From positions 1-64,000 of the forward strand of contig NZ_JACIEI010000012.1 in the NCBI RefSeq assembly GCF_014196805.1: DNA of 64,000 nt, read 5' to 3'. Each line of letters begins with the position of its first letter. The stretch's first letter is position 1. Shown piece after piece: positions 53,123 to 63,436 of this stretch. Source of the DNA: Sulfitobacter undariae (lineage in GTDB: Bacteria > Pseudomonadota > Alphaproteobacteria > Rhodobacterales > Rhodobacteraceae). The position numbers and the translations under genes are program-made. The notes beneath the pieces were generated by a model that was not told the origin of the DNA, did no database searches, and worked only from the letters and a program-made list of their open reading frames with translations.

Positions 53123-54148
53123 TTACTTCCAGCCGACAGCGTTCAGGATTTTTTGTGCTGTCGGGATGTTTTCTGCAACTGCGGACAGATCAACTTTATC
53201 TGCTTTGAATTCGCCCAGCTTTGCAACGCTTTCGCTCAGCTCTGCGCTTTCTACGGTGGGGAATTCATCGTTGCCCGCTGAGAAATACTGCTGTGCTTGG
53301 TCGGAAGACAGGTACTCAAGGAAGGCAATCGCGTTCTCGCGGTTCGGCGCATTTGCAGCCACACCAGCACCGGACAGGTTCATATGTGCACCTTCTGCAT
53401 CTTGCGCAGGGAACAACCAACCGATCTGATCAAGGCTTTCTGTGACGCCAGACACGTCAATGCGCATGGCGCGAGCAAAGTAATACGTGTTGGCAATTGC
53501 AATATCACATTCGCCGGATACAACGCCGCGAATTTGGTCCGTGTCGCCACCTTGTGGATCACGGGCAAAGTTATCAACAACGCCTTGTGCCCAAGCGGTT
53601 GCAGCTTCTTCGCCGTGGTTCTCAATGACCGAAGCAACCAGCGTTTGTGTATAAGCGTTGGAGGACGAGCGGTGGCAAACCATGCCTTTGTACTTTGGAT
53701 CTGCAAGCGACATGTAGTCCATTGGCGGTTCTGTCACGTCCTTCTTGTCGTAAAAGAAGATACGCGCGCGCTGGGAGAAACCAAACCACTGGTTGTCGCT
53801 GTCTTGCAGGTTTGCAGGAATACGAGTTTCCAGAACATCGCTGTCGATGCTTTGAAGGACGCCTGCGGCTTTGGCGCGTGCAAGGCGGGATGTATCAACG
53901 GTGATCAATACGTCAGCAGGAGAGTTCGCGCCTTCGGCTTGCATCCGTGCGATCAATTCGTCGCCTTTGCCTTCAATGCGGTTCACCTTGATGCCTGTGG
54001 CTTCGGTGAAGTCGGAATAGAGGCGTTCATCTGTGTCATAGTGACGTGAGGAGTATAGGTTCACCTCGCCGTCAGCGGAGGCCATGCTTGTGCCTGCGAC
54101 AACTGCAACGGCGGCAATAACGAATGGTGAAAGTGACATGCGAGACAT
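53123..54148 (-). CDS. Iron(III) ABC transporter substrate-binding protein (FbpA-like)
   Basis: 341 residues. The signal peptide IAAVAVVAGTSMASA precedes DGEVNLYSSRHYDTDERLYS, the start of FbpA-type ferric-binding proteins. The C-clamp tyrosines are visible in IAIANTYYFARAM. It binds Fe3+ in the periplasm. No permease or ATPase is beside it, so it must use components encoded elsewhere. Iron-responsive control is likely, but no clear Irr or RirA box was identified. Confidence 0.88.
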   Translation of the reverse strand: MSRMSLSPFVIAAVAVVAGTSMASADGEVNLYSSRHYDTDERLYSDFTEATGIKVNRIEGKGDELIARMQAEGANSPADVLITVDTSRLARAKAAGVLQSIDSDVLETRIPANLQDSDNQWFGFSQRARIFFYDKKDVTEPPMDYMSLADPKYKGMVCHRSSSNAYTQTLVASVIENHGEEAATAWAQGVVDNFARDPQGGDTDQIRGVVSGECDIAIANTYYFARAMRIDVSGVTESLDQIGWLFPAQDAEGAHMNLSGAGVAANAPNRENAIAFLEYLSSDQAQQYFSAGNDEFPTVESAELSESVAKLGEFKADKVDLSAVAENIPTAQKILNAVGWK

Positions 54149-54366
54149 AACGAATCCTTCAGATACTAATTCTTGAGTGTTTTACTCGGCCAACTGAATA
54201 CCTGCTTTTTGGCAAAAAGCAATAATCTTTACTGTTTTAGTAGGAGAGGCGTGTGGTTGCCACACGATGCGCCGTTCGGACATGGCACGGGTATAGTGAG
54301 GTGGTTGTTCCGATGTGCGGTTTTGCGTGATATGTCTTCGTAGATACCCATAAAAGGCCGCAACGC

Positions 54367-55182
54367 ATGACGCAAACCACCAAACCCGCACGTAAAGGTA
54401 TTCAGTCACTTGTGACTGGTTTCGAGGTGATTGATTTTCTGGTCCGTGCGGGCCGCCCTGTGCCGCTGCGTGAAATTGCCACAGGGACGGGCCTGTCCCC
54501 CAGCAAGCTGCAATTTTATCTGGTCAGTCTGGTTGAGGTGCGCGTGGTTCACCAAGACCCGGCAACTGGGTTCTACGGGTTGGGGTCCTATACGCTGCAA
54601 CTGGGCATCGCAGGGCTGCAGCAATTTGATATTTTTGAAGCCACACGCACCCATTTGGATGCTTTTGCCGCGCGTCACGGACATAGTATGTTCTTGGGGG
54701 TGTGGGGCAATGAGGGGCCAACGGTAATTTATCGCGCCCGTGGTCAACAAGGTGGCAGCCTTATGGAGTTACGACTGGGCGCGGTTTTGCCTGTCTTGCG
54801 TTCGGCCTTGGGGCAGTTATTTCTGGCGCATTTGCCAGAGCGGATTACAAAGGATCATATCATCCAAGAACTGAAAGCGGGGGTCAACATGCCGCGTTTG
54901 GATGACGTGCCGCAGAGTGATGCGGAAATAGCAGCGCGCAATGCGGCCATTCTGGAGCAAGGGATCAGCCGCTGCCGTGGCGGGATGTTGTCCGACCACA
55001 CCAGCCTGTCGGCCCCTGTGTTTGATTATCGCGGCAAGATCGTTGCAGGGGTGACGCTGATGGCGCCGCTATCGGCAGTGGATGATGACCCTGACAGCGC
55101 GATGGCCAGTGACCTGCGCGATACTGCGCAGGCGATCTCCCGCGAGGCGGGTCAGAACAGCATTCATTACCTCGACATTTGA
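54367..55182 (+). CDS. IclR-family transcriptional regulator
   Basis: 271 residues. A winged HTH in the first 80 residues (FLVRAGRPVPLREIATGTGL, then SPSKLQFYLVSLVEVRVVHQ), followed by the IclR effector domain with DHTSLSAPVFDYRGKIVAG. It is divergent from the iron-binding-protein gene across a 218-base gap and convergent with the DUF1045 gene. The target is unknown; it may control one of its neighbours. Confidence 0.85.
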   Translation: MTQTTKPARKGIQSLVTGFEVIDFLVRAGRPVPLREIATGTGLSPSKLQFYLVSLVEVRVVHQDPATGFYGLGSYTLQLGIAGLQQFDIFEATRTHLDAFAARHGHSMFLGVWGNEGPTVIYRARGQQGGSLMELRLGAVLPVLRSALGQLFLAHLPERITKDHIIQELKAGVNMPRLDDVPQSDAEIAARNAAILEQGISRCRGGMLSDHTSLSAPVFDYRGKIVAGVTLMAPLSAVDDDPDSAMASDLRDTAQAISREAGQNSIHYLDI

Positions 55183-55190
55183 GCCGCTGT

Positions 55191-55862
55191 TCAACCCTCC
55201 AACGCAAACCGCGTTATGGCGTGGAACATGCCCTCTGAATCTTCGCCTGCAAGAGTCAGGCTGTTGAGGGTGAAAGGTGTCGGCAAGACGGGGTTGAAAT
55301 GCGCAGCAACGACAGGTGCTATTGCCTCGGCGTTATTCAGCGACCCCGTGAGAGTAATGTGGAAGTGAAAATCCTGCATGACATGGGGATAACCCCATTG
55401 GATCAGGTTTTGCTCTTGCGACGCACTCAGCGGGCGGGCGCGGCGGCGGGCCAGTTCCTGATCGGACGCTGGCGCGCGAAACGGATCAAGGGTTTTCACA
55501 ACATGCGCGGCAAGCGCGTTTAATTCGTTGGTGTCGCCAAGGGGCGTTAGAGCAAGGAAGCGCCCGATACGTGAGAGGTGCAGACCGTCAAGCGTGACCG
55601 CCGCAGTGCTCTTGGCGAGTGCACTAGTTGCGGCCTCTAGCGCGTCGCGGGTGGTGCCTTTAGCCAAGACCATCGGTGGCTTGATGGTTGCATGCAGCCC
55701 GTATTTGCGTGGCGTTTTAGTGAGGGCGGCAACGTCGATCCCGTCAATCTTCGGATGCGGTACGACTGCCCCTGCGGCCATATCCCACCCCAACCAAGCG
55801 GCACCGCGCTCTGCCAGATCAGCTTCGGGCGTGAAATAGAGGGCATAGCGTTGAAAGATCAT
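55191..55862 (-). CDS. DUF1045 family protein (2H phosphoesterase-like)
   Basis: 223 residues. RYALYFTPEADLAERGAAWL, then YGLHATIKPPMVLAKGTT and HVMQDFHFHITLTGSL contain the two HxT-type motifs (HATIKP and HITLTG) of the 2H phosphoesterase fold. DUF1045 proteins are often annotated in phosphonate metabolism because some lie in phn clusters; no phn genes occur here. It overlaps the next upstream gene by four bases. Confidence 0.83.
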   Translation of the reverse strand: MIFQRYALYFTPEADLAERGAAWLGWDMAAGAVVPHPKIDGIDVAALTKTPRKYGLHATIKPPMVLAKGTTRDALEAATSALAKSTAAVTLDGLHLSRIGRFLALTPLGDTNELNALAAHVVKTLDPFRAPASDQELARRRARPLSASQEQNLIQWGYPHVMQDFHFHITLTGSLNNAEAIAPVVAAHFNPVLPTPFTLNSLTLAGEDSEGMFHAITRFALEG

Positions 55863-56197
55863 TTTGCCGAAAACTCATCATAAGCTTCCAGCGCCTTTGC
55901 GCCATAAGCAATTGACGGCCCGCCGCCCATATAACCCACCATTTCCAGCGCCTCGCAGAGCTCATCGCGGGTGGTGCCAAGACGAACCAGTGACTTCACA
56001 TGAAAGCCGATGCAGCTGTCACAACGGGTTGAGATACCGATGCCCAGAGCGATGAACTCTTTGGTTTTTTCGTCCAATGCGCCGAATTTCTTGGCCGCTT
56101 TGCCCATGGCGTTAAATCCCGCAAACATGTCTGGTGTTTGCTTTTGTAAGGTGCCGATGCGGCCCATCGTATCATCCAGAAATTCGGTCCAGTTCAT
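55859..56197 (-). CDS. Carboxymuconolactone decarboxylase / AhpD-like protein
   Basis: 112 residues from ATG 56197; the open frame continues upstream, but the ribosome-binding site AAAGGAGA supports this start. TKEFIALGIGISTRCDSCIG, then FHVKSLVRLGTTRDELCEAL has the CxxC followed by His of the CMD/AhpD family, suggesting a thiol-dependent peroxidase-type activity instead of lactone decarboxylation. It forms an operon with DUF1045. Confidence 0.87.
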   Translation of the reverse strand: MNWTEFLDDTMGRIGTLQKQTPDMFAGFNAMGKAAKKFGALDEKTKEFIALGIGISTRCDSCIGFHVKSLVRLGTTRDELCEALEMVGYMGGGPSIAYGAKALEAYDEFSAK

Positions 56198-56207
56198 GAT
56201 CTCTCCT

Positions 56208-56978
56208 TTAGCGGCTTTCATCTGCGCCCATCTTACGCTCCAACCAGCGCACAAAGAAACTGATAACCAGCACCAGCACGAGGTATTCAAGGATGAGCAG
56301 GGTGTATATTTCCAGTGGGCGATATTCCGTCACCACCAGTTCATTTGCGCGGCGGGTGAGTTCCTGCATCCCGATGACCGAGGCAAAGGCGCTCATTTTC
56401 ACAATATAGATAAACTGATTTGCGAGTGGCGGCAGGATGCGGCGGATCGCTTGGGGGAGGATCACATACCGCATGGTCTGGGTGTATGTCAGACCGATGG
56501 TCTTGGCGGCCTCTGTCTGGCCGCGTGCGATACTTTGGATGCCCGAGCGGTAGATTTCTGCGGTAAAGGCGGAATCCGAGATCGCCAGTGTGATCACAGC
56601 CCCCCAAAACGCATCAATGCTGAGGGATATGCCCATGGATTTCAGAACCACTGGCAAGCCATAGAACACCCAAAACAGCATGGGCAGCAGCGGAATGGCG
56701 CGGACAAATTCGACGTAGATGCGGCTGGGTAATCTGACCCAGCGGTTTGAGGACATGCCGGGCAGGGCGACCAACAGACCGATCAGCATCGACATGACGG
56801 CTGCGAAAACTGACAGTAAAATCGTCGCGCCAAAGCCGTTCATCAAGAATTTGATGTGCGACATACCTTGGTGCGTTGTCGGGTCAATGACATACCAGCC
56901 CCAATTGCCCGAACCGCCACAACCTGCCAGAAATGCGATACTGGCGAGGGCGGCGATATTTTTCATGCGGGCGCTCAA
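56208..56978 (-). CDS. Polar amino-acid-type ABC transporter permease with N-terminal lipobox
   Basis: 256 residues. The membrane core is of the HisM/GlnP type: [20 protein letters not shown], then the coupling loop [20 protein letters not shown] and [20 protein letters not shown]. Odd: the N-terminus reads [20 protein letters not shown], a lipobox-like signal rarely seen on a permease, followed by [16 protein letters not shown] single permease gene implies a homodimer or a distant partner. It overlaps the ATPase gene by four bases. Confidence 0.85.
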   Translation of the reverse strand: MSARMKNIAALASIAFLAGCGGSGNWGWYVIDPTTHQGMSHIKFLMNGFGATILLSVFAAVMSMLIGLLVALPGMSSNRWVRLPSRIYVEFVRAIPLLPMLFWVFYGLPVVLKSMGISLSIDAFWGAVITLAISDSAFTAEIYRSGIQSIARGQTEAAKTIGLTYTQTMRYVILPQAIRRILPPLANQFIYIVKMSAFASVIGMQELTRRANELVVTEYRPLEIYTLLILEYLVLVLVISFFVRWLERKMGADESR

Positions 56979-57733
56979 TGTTTCAGGATCTGGTTAAGGA
57001 AAGTGCGGCAGCGCTCGGACTTGGGGTTCTCAAAGAACTCTTGCGGTGTGCCTGTCTCAACGATGGCCCCGTGATCCATAAAGACCATCCGATCTGCAGC
57101 GCGGCGGGCAAATCCCATTTCATGGGTGACAACAATCATCGTCATGCCGCTTTCGGCCAAATCGACAATCACATCTAAAACCTCCGCGATCATTTCGGGG
57201 TCCAGCGCCGATGTGGGTTCGTCAAAGAGCATGATTTTGGGTTCCATACACAAGGAACGCGCAATCGCCACACGCTGTTGCTGGCCGCCCGACAATGCGC
57301 CCGGTTTCTTGTTTGCCTGTTCGGGGATTTGCACACGTTCCAGATATTTCATCGCGCGGTCTTCGGCATCTGCACGTGATAGTCCACGTGCTTTCATCGG
57401 GCCAAGCGTCAGATTTTGCAAAATGGTCAGGTGCGGGAACAGATTGAACTGTTGAAATACCATCCCCACTTCGGCGCGGATGGCCTCGATAGAAGCGGCA
57501 TCGCCCATGCGTGTTCCGTCCACAGTGATTGTGCCGCTGTCATGCGCCTCAAGCGAGTTCACACAGCGGATCAAGGTGGATTTGCCAGAACCAGACGGGC
57601 CACAGACCACAATCCGCTCTCCATGTGCGACGGTAAGGTTCACGTCTTTGAGAGCGTGGTACGTGTCATACCACTTGTTCAGGCCGTTTATCTCGATCGC
57701 GTTTGTGTGATCAGGGGCGCTTGGTTGTGGCAT
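56975..57733 (-). CDS. Polar amino-acid-type ABC transporter ATP-binding protein
   Basis: 252 residues from ATG 57733, GAGGAGAGG upstream; a longer frame extends beyond it without support. Walker [18 protein letters not shown]-loop [12 protein letters not shown], signature [15 protein letters not shown], Walker [14 protein letters not shown]-loop [15 protein letters not shown]. Best fit is the GlnQ/HisP group. Divergent from the binding-protein gene by 127 bases. Confidence 0.93.
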   Translation of the reverse strand: MPQPSAPDHTNAIEINGLNKWYDTYHALKDVNLTVAHGERIVVCGPSGSGKSTLIRCVNSLEAHDSGTITVDGTRMGDAASIEAIRAEVGMVFQQFNLFPHLTILQNLTLGPMKARGLSRADAEDRAMKYLERVQIPEQANKKPGALSGGQQQRVAIARSLCMEPKIMLFDEPTSALDPEMIAEVLDVIVDLAESGMTMIVVTHEMGFARRAADRMVFMDHGAIVETGTPQEFFENPKSERCRTFLNQILKH

Positions 57734-57860
57734 GGACCTCTCCTCGTCGAGGGGTATAGTTAATTTCACTGTTGCCCAAAGCGCAACCAGCATTAGATTG
57801 CGAAAGATCATAACAACGTCGCTCTTGCGACGACATAGTACAATCCACTGGGGAAAACAC

Positions 57861-58637
57861 ATGAAATTGATAAAAAATATCGGCCTCGCGGTCGGCTTTG
57901 CGGCCACGATGCTCGCCGCGCCTGTAATGGCACAGTCGGCGTTGAAGGATATCCTTAGTGGTGGTGTTCTTAAGGTCGGAACAACGGGCGATTGGAACCC
58001 GATGTCTGTACGTGACCCCGCGACCAATTCTTATGTGGGGTACGATATCGACATCATGACCCAACTTGCCGCCGATCTGGGTGTTGAATTGGAAATGGTG
58101 CCAACCGATTGGAAAACGCTGGTGAACGGTGTTGTGGCGGGCAACTATCATGCGACTGGCTCTGCGTCGATCAGCCCTGCGCGGCTGAAGGCGGCGGGCT
58201 ATTCGCACAGCTATATCGCGGTTGAGATGTTCCCGTTTACCACGGATGATAAACTGGCCAAGTTTGACGGTTGGGACAGCATCAACAAACCTGACGTAAA
58301 GGTTGCTACTACTTTGGGCACGTCCTTTGAAAAAATGGTCAAAGAATGGTTCCCCGAGGCCGAGATCGTTGTTGTCGAAGCGCCTGCGCGGGGTTTTCAA
58401 GAGGTTCTATCTGGCCGTGCGGATGTGTTTGTAACGTCTAACATCGAAGGGTCTACCCTGTTGCAGAAGTTCCAGAATGTGAAACAGATTGAGGTCAGCA
58501 CGCCGCGCGCGCCGACACCTATCGCCATGCTGTTGCCGCAGACCGATCAGGTCTGGATCAACTATGTGAACAGCTGGATTGAGCTGAAAAAGGCGGAAGG
58601 CTTCTTTGAAGAAGTCGCTTTGAAGTGGGGCCTCTGA
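57861..58637 (+). CDS. Family 3 solute-binding protein
   Basis: 258 residues from ATG 57861. The signal peptide [18 protein letters not shown] is cut before [20 protein letters not shown]. The SBP_bac_3 fold is supported by [20 protein letters not shown] and [20 protein letters not shown]. The set with the divergent ATPase and permease makes a complete polar amino-acid-type importer. Similarity to cyclohexadienyl dehydratase, a relative of the same fold, cannot be ruled out. It ends with a strong terminator. Confidence 0.88.
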   Translation: MKLIKNIGLAVGFAATMLAAPVMAQSALKDILSGGVLKVGTTGDWNPMSVRDPATNSYVGYDIDIMTQLAADLGVELEMVPTDWKTLVNGVVAGNYHATGSASISPARLKAAGYSHSYIAVEMFPFTTDDKLAKFDGWDSINKPDVKVATTLGTSFEKMVKEWFPEAEIVVVEAPARGFQEVLSGRADVFVTSNIEGSTLLQKFQNVKQIEVSTPRAPTPIAMLLPQTDQVWINYVNSWIELKKAEGFFEEVALKWGL

Positions 58638-58658
58638 GCCGTAAGGTATAGACGAACA

Positions 58659-58685
58659 GGGGGCGCCTTCGGGCGCCCTTTTCTT
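58659..58685 (+). terminator. Rho-independent terminator of the solute-binding-protein gene
   Basis: A GGGCGCC stem with a short TTC loop, followed by a T-rich tract, 22 bases after the stop. Confidence 0.85.
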
Positions 58686-58691
58686 TGCAAG

Positions 58692-60083
58692 ATGGATGGC
58701 GCGATGATTGATACTGACCTGACCGAAGGCCCCATCAGTGGCCATTTTCGCCGTCTTGCCATTCCCGCAGCGGTTGGGATGCTGTTCAGTACCCTCTATA
58801 ATGTGGTCGATACTTTTTATGCGGGCTACTTTGGCACGCAGGCGCAGGCGGGGCTGACTATTGGCTTCCAAGCGTTCTTCATCCTTGTTGCCATCGGCTT
58901 TGGCCTCAGTTCTGCGATGAGTGCGCTGGTGGGCAATGCAAAGGGGCGCAAAGACGCGGCGGATGCACGGCATCTGGCGGCGCAGGGCATCGGCTTGGGC
59001 GTTATGGCGACTTTGGTGATGGTCGCTATCGGGGTGTTTGCAGGACCAAAATTGATTGCCGTCGTCTCTGAGCCGGGGGGCTACCGCGATGCGGGGCTGG
59101 GGTATTTCAGCTGGCTGATCTTTGCGCTGCCCGGTTTCATTATGGGGCCAACAGCCAATGGTATCTTACAAGCGCGCGGCGATACCCGCAGCTTGCAACG
59201 CGCGATGGTGGTGGCGTTTTTTGTGAACGTGGGGCTGAACCCGCTATTGATGTTCGGCATTCCGGGCGTGATTGGTGGGATGGGATTTAACGGCATCGCC
59301 TTGGCGACGATTATCAGCCAGTCAGGTGTGGCTATCTATATCCTGTGGCAGGTGTTCGGACGCTCGATGATGCAAGACCTCAAATGGTCCGAGTTCGCGC
59401 CCGTTCCCGCCAAATACGCCGAGATCATTGCGCAGGCATTTCCCTCCGCCTTCGCGCTCTTGGTGACATTTTCGAGCGGGTTCATCATACAGTTTGCGCT
59501 GAAAGATCACGGAGAGGCGGCACTGGCGGCCTATGGGATTGCCATGCGGGTTGAGCAGTTGTTTTTGTTACCTGCCTTGGGCATCGCGATTTCACTGGTG
59601 CCGATTGCTGCGCAGAACTTTGGCGCAGGCCAATCCGAGCGCGTGCGCGAAGCGTTTCACCGCTGTTGGATGTTGGGCGTCACGGGTACTTTGCTGGCCT
59701 TCCCGTTTTTATGGTTCGGGGGCGCGTTGGCGGCGCGTGTGTTTTCAGATGATGCCGAAGTCATCCGTGTGACTGCGCTGTTTTTAAAAGTCGAAGCGGT
59801 GATCTTGCCTCTTTATGTGGTGTTGTTTGCCATCAACTCCTTGTTGCAAGCCTTGCGCAATGCCGTGTGGACGATGTGGCTGGGCATCTACCGCCAATGG
59901 ATCGGTATGGCCTTGTTCATCTGGTTGTTCGCTTATGTTTTCGATGGCGGGATGACAGGGGTTCGTCTGGGCATTGCTGCCGCTGTTGGGACGGGTCTAC
60001 TGTTGGGGATTTGGGTCGGGGTGCGGGTGGCACGCACGCAAATTGGTGGTTTGGGCAAGCCGCCCTTTATGGCGAAAGGCTAA
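58692..60083 (+). CDS. MATE-family multidrug/metabolite exporter
   Basis: 463 residues, about 12 helices. The N-terminal repeat starts GHFRRLAIPAAVGMLFSTLY, then NVVDTFYAGYFGTQAQAGLT; the second repeat includes FPSAFALLVTFSSGFIIQFA. The paired repeats are typical of MATE Na+/H+ antiport exporters. ATG 58692 lies right after the previous terminator; an internal ATG 12 bases downstream is also possible. Substrates unknown. Confidence 0.9.
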   Translation: MDGAMIDTDLTEGPISGHFRRLAIPAAVGMLFSTLYNVVDTFYAGYFGTQAQAGLTIGFQAFFILVAIGFGLSSAMSALVGNAKGRKDAADARHLAAQGIGLGVMATLVMVAIGVFAGPKLIAVVSEPGGYRDAGLGYFSWLIFALPGFIMGPTANGILQARGDTRSLQRAMVVAFFVNVGLNPLLMFGIPGVIGGMGFNGIALATIISQSGVAIYILWQVFGRSMMQDLKWSEFAPVPAKYAEIIAQAFPSAFALLVTFSSGFIIQFALKDHGEAALAAYGIAMRVEQLFLLPALGIAISLVPIAAQNFGAGQSERVREAFHRCWMLGVTGTLLAFPFLWFGGALAARVFSDDAEVIRVTALFLKVEAVILPLYVVLFAINSLLQALRNAVWTMWLGIYRQWIGMALFIWLFAYVFDGGMTGVRLGIAAAVGTGLLLGIWVGVRVARTQIGGLGKPPFMAKG

Positions 60084-60190
60084 CTGCCTGCCCCTGCCAG
60101 ATCACAGTAGGGTCGCAACATGGGATTAAACCATGTCGCAGGTGGTCCCTGTAGTTTGCTGCCCTAGCCATTTGGAGGGAGCGCCGAGTT

Positions 60191-63100
60191 TCATGTTGTG
60201 TCGCTTCCCAGAGGTCTCAATGCAGATAAATCCACACCTTGCATGGCAGCAATTTGATGGGTCTCACGCAGGGCTTCTGCGGTGGCATTGAGGTGGCCTG
60301 CAACGGTTCGCAAAAGGTTGGTTGCCACCGCGGCGTCGTTTTCGATCACGGCCAGCAACTCCTGCGCACCGATGCGTAAAAACACGCTGTCTTCGACCGC
60401 AACCAAATCCAAAGTGCGGTTTTCGTTTTGAATAACAGCCAGATCACCGATCAAGCGGCCCGGGCCGACTTCGGTGATAGGAATAGACATGCCGTCTGCC
60501 TTTGGCCAATACACCCGGGCCAATCCGGATACACAAATATATGCAGCATCGGCTTTTTGATTGGCTTTAAAGATGCTTTTTGATGCCTTTACTTCGTACC
60601 ATTGACCACTGAACGCCAGCAGCCGCTGTTGTTTTTGGTCGAGGCCGCGGAAGGCTTCGGTCTTTGCAACGATGCGAAGCTTACGGTCCAAATCGCGACG
60701 GGCGTCATCATCAAGCGACTCGTTTGAGTGCTCCTCACCGCCAATTTTGCCATCCTCAATTTCGAAAAAGAGATCATAACCCGACGGGTCAACAAATTCT
60801 CGTTGGATGTAAATCTGGGTCGTGTCAGGCATCAAGCTGGCAAGGCTTTCGCGCATTTTTGCGCGGACATCTTTTTCCTGACTTGCGAATGCATTTCTCA
60901 TAATCATGATGTCAGGTTTTTTGACCGCAGCACGGCTTAGCGAAACGCGTTCGCGGAACTCGGAAGTCAGGTTTTCGCCACCTTGGCTGACCACCATGTT
61001 GAGAATGGACTGGGCGGCCAATCGCCGTAGACCTTTTTCTTCAAGAACCTTGATGACAACATCTTCGACATCTTTGGTACGCGCACCCGCCATGCAAGAT
61101 ATTCCGCCATAGAGAGCGTTTTCCAAAACTGAAATGGCCGAGATGTTTTTCTGCGGGTCAATTGTCTCAAACAATCCATCCAGTTCGGCAACCATCTGTG
61201 CTGCGTTTCCGGCCCGAATTTCAAGTATTCTGTCTTTTAGAGCCGCTGGGAAGGCGGGCCCGATTTGCTCGGCAGATAAGGTGAACGGCACTGTTAGCAT
61301 CAAAGCAAAATCTTCGGGCGGCAATGCAGCATTCCCAACCTTACGTCTCATCGCGACAATTTGGTTCAGCCGATTATAAAGCTGATCGTTCATGTTAAAG
61401 CGGCGGAACAAGGGATGGCTTGTATCGTCTGGGCCAAAGGTTGCATTTAACTCTTCGATGACGCTTGCAGCTATTTGTGCAAGTTCGTCGATCAATCCAT
61501 GCGCGCGCAAAATATCAAAAAATTTCGTTTCCCGCGACAGCAGCTCTTGGGTTTGCGGTTGGGTTGGCATTGCATAGAAAAGGTTGCTGCCCAGTGGCAC
61601 TACTTGATTGAACTTGGCCGGATCAAAAGGGAAGACAATGTCATCCAGACCAGCTTCGACAATGCGTTGCGCGACCAAGGGGCGAATTTGCACAATCGCA
61701 TCTGCTAGGTCTTGCTCGGAATCAGGCTTTAATCGAGAGTTCAGCACACTGCGCACCATAAAATCATCGTTACCCATGGCTTCGACCAGTGTGAACCACC
61801 ATTCGCGGATGTCGTCCATCGACTTGAAATTGGCGATTTCAGGCACGATCCAATCGGTGTTGTAAGGGTCCGTGCTGTTGCCTGTTATCGCGGCTTCTTC
61901 CTGCCAGAGCGTGACTTCCTCTGAAATGCCATTGGCAAACACAGGCTTGATCATGAAGGGCATAAACAGGTTTTCGCCAAGCGTGCCGTGAAACAGATAA
62001 GGCATTGAATTAACCGAGCCAATTCTGTTGGAAATGACGGCTTGGTGTAGTTCGTTCATGGCATAGCCCGCAACATTCACGGCACCGCGCGTGGGCAGCA
62101 CCTCTCGTGTTAGCAGGTCTACAAGAGCCATTTCTGTGGTTTCGCTGTGGGTTTTAAACGCAACGCGGGCGCCTTGGGGAATAACCAGATTGATATCATC
62201 TAAAACGGTGTACCCCTCTTCATTCAGTACAGTCACACCGCGAAACTGGATCTCGCCGTCTAATTTGGGAATGGTATCGGGTGTGCCTTCGAACAACGAG
62301 GCATCAACGAGGGTTTTGAAGGTGAACTTCTCGGTTACAACTTCCCAACGGACCGCCATGTCCTGTAGCTGATTGTAGTAGTCCAGTACTTCTTTCCAAG
62401 GTGACGATAGGTCCTTATAGGCCGCCAAAGCCGCAACAAGAGCACCAACAGTGATTTCGCCGGTGATGGCAAGATAACCCCCGACAGAATAGAAAAAGAA
62501 AGGCGTCAACTGGTTGATGAAGTTGTTCAGGAACTTCATGAAGTATTTTTTTTCGTATATTTTCAGACGGATGCCAAACAAAATGCCCAGACGGTTGGAG
62601 AAGAGCGCCATCCTGTGCCTGATCCCTCCGTTGGTACGAATGTCGCTGGCTCCGGCGGCTGTTTCGCCGATCTCGGCGGATAGTGTGCGCACCTCTAGAA
62701 TACGTGATTTGTTCAACAAGCTGAGCTGACGTTGCAGTTTCGGAATGATCCAAGCTTGCAGTGGAATTAGGGCGATGGATACCATGCCAAACCAGAAACT
62801 TTGCCCAAACAAAAACGCCAGAATGGTCAACATCTGCCCGCCTTGGAACAAGGGTTGCGATAGCATATCCCCCATCAGCCCGCCCATCGGCTCTGCCTCT
62901 GAGGTCACCATTGAAACCAGTTCGCCCTGACTGCTAGAGCGGAAAAACGGGCGGGGAAATCTGAGGGTGCGGGTTATGAGCTGAAACCGAAACCTTCGCA
63001 ACAACCGCTCGGCCAAGACACCTTTCATGGTGTTGAGCCGCATTTTCAGCAATCCGTTTGCCAGCACTGCCAGCAAAAAGCAAACACAGAGGACCATCAG

Positions 63101-63295
63101 GAATTCAACTTGGGTTAAAGTGATACCCAGAAGAGTGATATCTTCACCTGTGCCGCCGATGGCGTCATTGATGATACGTTTAGGCAGTTCCAGTGACACA
63201 TACAGCAGCGGGAAGGTTAGCAGAGTAACGAACAGGAGTATAATTTGACTGCGTTTCGAGTTTTTCCAGATGAACTGGAAGAGGCTCTTTTCCAT
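60191..63295 (-). CDS. ABC-exporter-like protein with decayed ATPase motifs and C-terminal cyclic-nucleotide-binding domain
   Basis: 1034 residues. Residues 1-320 form an ABC exporter membrane domain (SQIILLFVTLLTFPLLYVSL, then FFRSSSQGELVSMVTSEAEP in the coupling region). The following ATPase-like domain is degenerate: the P-loop position reads GARVAFKTHSETTEMALVDL without GKS/T, and the Walker B position reads IMIMRNAFASQ without DE. A long insertion occupies about 460-750. The C-terminus (about 905-1015) is a cNMP-binding fold: ISGLARVYWPKADGMSIPIT, then EVGPGRLIGDLAVIQNENRT. ATP hydrolysis is doubtful. It may be a regulated structural or signalling membrane protein. Confidence 0.75.
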   Translation of the reverse strand: MEKSLFQFIWKNSKRSQIILLFVTLLTFPLLYVSLELPKRIINDAIGGTGEDITLLGITLTQVEFLMVLCVCFLLAVLANGLLKMRLNTMKGVLAERLLRRFRFQLITRTLRFPRPFFRSSSQGELVSMVTSEAEPMGGLMGDMLSQPLFQGGQMLTILAFLFGQSFWFGMVSIALIPLQAWIIPKLQRQLSLLNKSRILEVRTLSAEIGETAAGASDIRTNGGIRHRMALFSNRLGILFGIRLKIYEKKYFMKFLNNFINQLTPFFFYSVGGYLAITGEITVGALVAALAAYKDLSSPWKEVLDYYNQLQDMAVRWEVVTEKFTFKTLVDASLFEGTPDTIPKLDGEIQFRGVTVLNEEGYTVLDDINLVIPQGARVAFKTHSETTEMALVDLLTREVLPTRGAVNVAGYAMNELHQAVISNRIGSVNSMPYLFHGTLGENLFMPFMIKPVFANGISEEVTLWQEEAAITGNSTDPYNTDWIVPEIANFKSMDDIREWWFTLVEAMGNDDFMVRSVLNSRLKPDSEQDLADAIVQIRPLVAQRIVEAGLDDIVFPFDPAKFNQVVPLGSNLFYAMPTQPQTQELLSRETKFFDILRAHGLIDELAQIAASVIEELNATFGPDDTSHPLFRRFNMNDQLYNRLNQIVAMRRKVGNAALPPEDFALMLTVPFTLSAEQIGPAFPAALKDRILEIRAGNAAQMVAELDGLFETIDPQKNISAISVLENALYGGISCMAGARTKDVEDVVIKVLEEKGLRRLAAQSILNMVVSQGGENLTSEFRERVSLSRAAVKKPDIMIMRNAFASQEKDVRAKMRESLASLMPDTTQIYIQREFVDPSGYDLFFEIEDGKIGGEEHSNESLDDDARRDLDRKLRIVAKTEAFRGLDQKQQRLLAFSGQWYEVKASKSIFKANQKADAAYICVSGLARVYWPKADGMSIPITEVGPGRLIGDLAVIQNENRTLDLVAVEDSVFLRIGAQELLAVIENDAAVATNLLRTVAGHLNATAEALRETHQIAAMQGVDLSALRPLGSDTT

Positions 63296-63436
63296 CGTAA
63301 GTGTCCTTGAAACGAGAAGGTGTTGGTCTGTACGGGAATTATTTACCGAAGAACATCACCTTTCTTTGCACAGGTCGTAAACAACTGTCTGTATTGATCT
63401 AAACGGTCCGGCTTAATGCGGCACCTGATGTAGTTA

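Noticed and set aside
54149-54366. Iron-responsive Irr or RirA box upstream of the FbpA-like gene
   Set aside because: No clean match to TTAGAA-type or TGA-N9-TCA boxes could be found by eye.
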